Shown piece by piece: positions 12,754 through 14,240 of a stretch of 14,240 bases of DNA; position 1 is the first letter of the stretch, and each line of letters starts with the position of its first letter. Origin of the DNA: UBA11996 sp964394975 (lineage in GTDB: Bacteria; Chloroflexota; Dehalococcoidia; Lucifugimonadales; UBA826); the NCBI GenBank assembly GCA_964394975.1, contig CAYMZR010000049.1:1-14240 (forward strand). The letters are read 5' to 3'. The notes below the pieces were generated by a model that searched no databases, had not been told where the DNA came from, and worked only from the letters and a program-made list of their open reading frames with translations. The position numbers and the translations under genes are program-made.

Positions 12754-14130
12754 TTAATTTGTTGTTGCCAGTATGCCTTTTCCTGGCAATGCTCCTTGCT
12801 CCAACTTTGAGTTTGACACAACCGGGACGCCATTAACAATCACGTGACTAAGACCTATGGGTGGTTTAGTTGGATCAGTATAGGTCGATTGGTCTTTTAC
12901 AGTCATAGGATCAAAAATCACGATGTCGGCGTCTGCTCCTTCTTTTATCCTGCCTTTATCGAGAAATGCCGGAGCTCTTTTCTCTAATCTTCTAGCTGGC
13001 ATAATGGTCATTTTAGAAATGGCTGACATTAGATCCAAGTCACCTTTTTCCCTCACATGTTCGCCCAGAACTTTGGTGTAGGAGCCGGCCGTTCTGGGAT
13101 GTCCCTTTCCATCTTCAATGATGCTGTCCGTTGCTATCATAGTTAGGGGGCTTTTTACCGCAGCCGTCATAGAATCTTCTGGTGTGGAGAATGTTATGAC
13201 CCAACCTCCACTTTCCCGGTATTCGGAAAACGTTTTGGCAGTTAGATATTCTCCGGTATCGGGTCGCATTAGTTGTTCATAATCTATTCCGTAGTGTTCT
13301 TGCCAACCTTCATCAAAAAGGGCTGATTCAATTTTTGTCATTCCTGCTGTATACGGATAGCATTCGGTAGTGACATCCAAGCCTGATTGATTTGCGCCTG
13401 AAATCATGTCCAGGAGCTGTGGGACTGCCCTCATACCAGTACTGTTAAGGTGTACTACGTGTAGGGGGGCCCCTGTAATTACTGAGGCCGCTATGACTTC
13501 TTCCAGTGCCTCGATAGCATTTGATGGTTCCAAATGGCCTTTGCCTCTAAGATGTACGTGGCATGAGGCATTGTATTCCGCTGCGATTTTAAACATCTGG
13601 ATTACTTCCCAACGACTGGCTCCTCTTGTGTAATCAAGCCCGAATCCCACAGCTAGAGCGCCTTCTTCAAGTCCTTCTCTTATAAGATTTTGCATCTCGA
13701 TAATTTCAGAGTTTGTGGCAAGCTTCCTACCGGCATCTCCCGATGGCAGAAATACCCCGGGATCATTCATAACTTTCATTCTGACAGGTATATGCCCAAT
13801 ACTGGCACCAAAATTAATAGGGGATTGATTTTCCCACCTAGAATAAAAATGACCTACGTCGTTTGTTCCTACCTCAAGTTCCAAGGTTGTAGTGACTCCA
13901 TCTAATGCCTGTACCTCAAAAATTTGAGCATCTTGTGGGTGGCAATGTAAATCAATAAATCCTGGACACAATACATGGCTGGAAGCATCTATAATTTGCT
14001 CGCCTTCCATTGGAGATTCGCTGATTCTTGTTATCTTACCTTGCGAAATCCCTATATTTTTCAATTGGTCTAAACCGGATTCCGGGTCCATTACGTGAGC
14101 TTGATTTATAACTATGTCGTAGTTGGTCAT
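12754..14130 (-). CDS. N-acyl-D-amino-acid deacylase / D-glutamate deacylase-type amidohydrolase
   Basis: 458 residues with the two-part amidohydrolase plan: a small beta-sandwich from both ends and a central metal-dependent TIM barrel. Metal and catalytic residues visible: H62 and H64 in DLHCHPQD, E84/E86 in TLELEVG, H191/H193 in CHVHLRG, H224/H227 in LHVVHLNSTG and D335 in ATDS. GLEEGALAVGFGLDYTRGAS (153-172) is a hallmark of the D-aminoacylase group. Where typical D-aminoacylases have a metal-binding Cys in an NCG motif, this one has LELE, the form seen in proteins named D-glutamate deacylase. No signal peptide, so cytoplasmic. Such enzymes hydrolyse N-acyl-D-amino acids or related cyclic amides. 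Only a weak AGG precedes the ATG. It forms an operon with the DUF1330 gene. Confidence 0.88.
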   Translation of the reverse strand: MTNYDIVINQAHVMDPESGLDQLKNIGISQGKITRISESPMEGEQIIDASSHVLCPGFIDLHCHPQDAQIFEVQALDGVTTTLELEVGTNDVGHFYSRWENQSPINFGASIGHIPVRMKVMNDPGVFLPSGDAGRKLATNSEIIEMQNLIREGLEEGALAVGFGLDYTRGASRWEVIQMFKIAAEYNASCHVHLRGKGHLEPSNAIEALEEVIAASVITGAPLHVVHLNSTGMRAVPQLLDMISGANQSGLDVTTECYPYTAGMTKIESALFDEGWQEHYGIDYEQLMRPDTGEYLTAKTFSEYRESGGWVITFSTPEDSMTAAVKSPLTMIATDSIIEDGKGHPRTAGSYTKVLGEHVREKGDLDLMSAISKMTIMPARRLEKRAPAFLDKGRIKEGADADIVIFDPMTVKDQSTYTDPTKPPIGLSHVIVNGVPVVSNSKLEQGALPGKGILATTN

Positions 14131-14240
14131 ATATTGATAACCTATCTGTTCTGGTTGTGTAGTTAAATGTTTCCTCTTGACCCTAATCGTATTTTGTAAA
14201 GTCCAGTTCTAGCAGTCATGAATAGAGTATGCCCATCTTC

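Noticed and set aside
1..14240. CRISPR arrays, tRNA or rRNA genes, insertion sequences, long direct repeats
   Set aside because: None could be seen on either strand; only short palindromes and one clear terminator are present.
14131..14240. Possible gene start (ATG 14218) at the right edge
   Set aside because: No ribosome site and too few codons before the window ends to support a call.

Overview
The window looks like an AT-rich chromosomal segment of a free-living, probably aquatic, uncultivated bacterium. Three major facilitator (MFS) permeases, an Old Yellow Enzyme, a D-2-hydroxyacid dehydrogenase, an amidohydrolase and the start of an enolase-superfamily enzyme resemble the catabolic repertoire described for marine Chloroflexota of the SAR202 type. 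That placement is inference from gene content; no marker gene is present. Non-ATG starts are common and genes are packed tightly: two convergent pairs are 0-1 nt apart and a third overlaps by 25 bp.

Layout. 1-664 (minus): a protein with the N-terminal domain of McrA-like HNH endonucleases but a C-terminal membrane anchor instead of a nuclease, followed by the truncated start of a mandelate racemase/muconate lactonizing enzyme (MR/MLE)-like gene. 787-3426 (plus): an RNase D-like exonuclease with HRDC domain, a membrane-anchored nuclease related to archaeal Holliday junction resolvase, and a YqjM-type Old Yellow Enzyme. 3441-3590 (minus): a 49-residue two-helix membrane protein with a TTG start. 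3714-4205 (plus): a CinA C-terminal/PncC-type amidohydrolase. 4243-7225: two paralogous MFS permeases read outward from a 442-bp gap that holds decayed fragments of an RND efflux pump. 7227-8150 (minus): an NHL beta-propeller. 8377-8568 (plus): a small zinc-ribbon protein with a clear promoter and a strong terminator.

8637-9122 (plus) is the most interesting locus. It encodes a membrane-anchored thioredoxin-like protein whose reading frame is interrupted only by a TGA at the first cysteine position of the CxxC redox motif, giving UxxC if read as selenocysteine. A stem-loop lies at the right distance downstream, and the gene fills the gap exactly to the next, convergent, stop codon. A nonsense mutation remains possible, especially because two other genes here carry apparent disruptions (TAA near the start of the RNase D gene; a one-base frameshift in a DUF1330 gene).

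9123-10337 (minus) is a third MFS permease, divergent from a D-2-hydroxyacid dehydrogenase (10504-11484); the shared gap holds two palindromes. A lipoprotein with an LppX/LprG-like domain follows (11510-12460). It converges on an operon of an N-acyl-D-amino-acid/D-glutamate deacylase-type amidohydrolase and the frameshifted DUF1330 gene. The general picture is uptake and oxidation or hydrolysis of small organic acids, with accessory redox and nucleic-acid proteins; substrates cannot be fixed from sequence.
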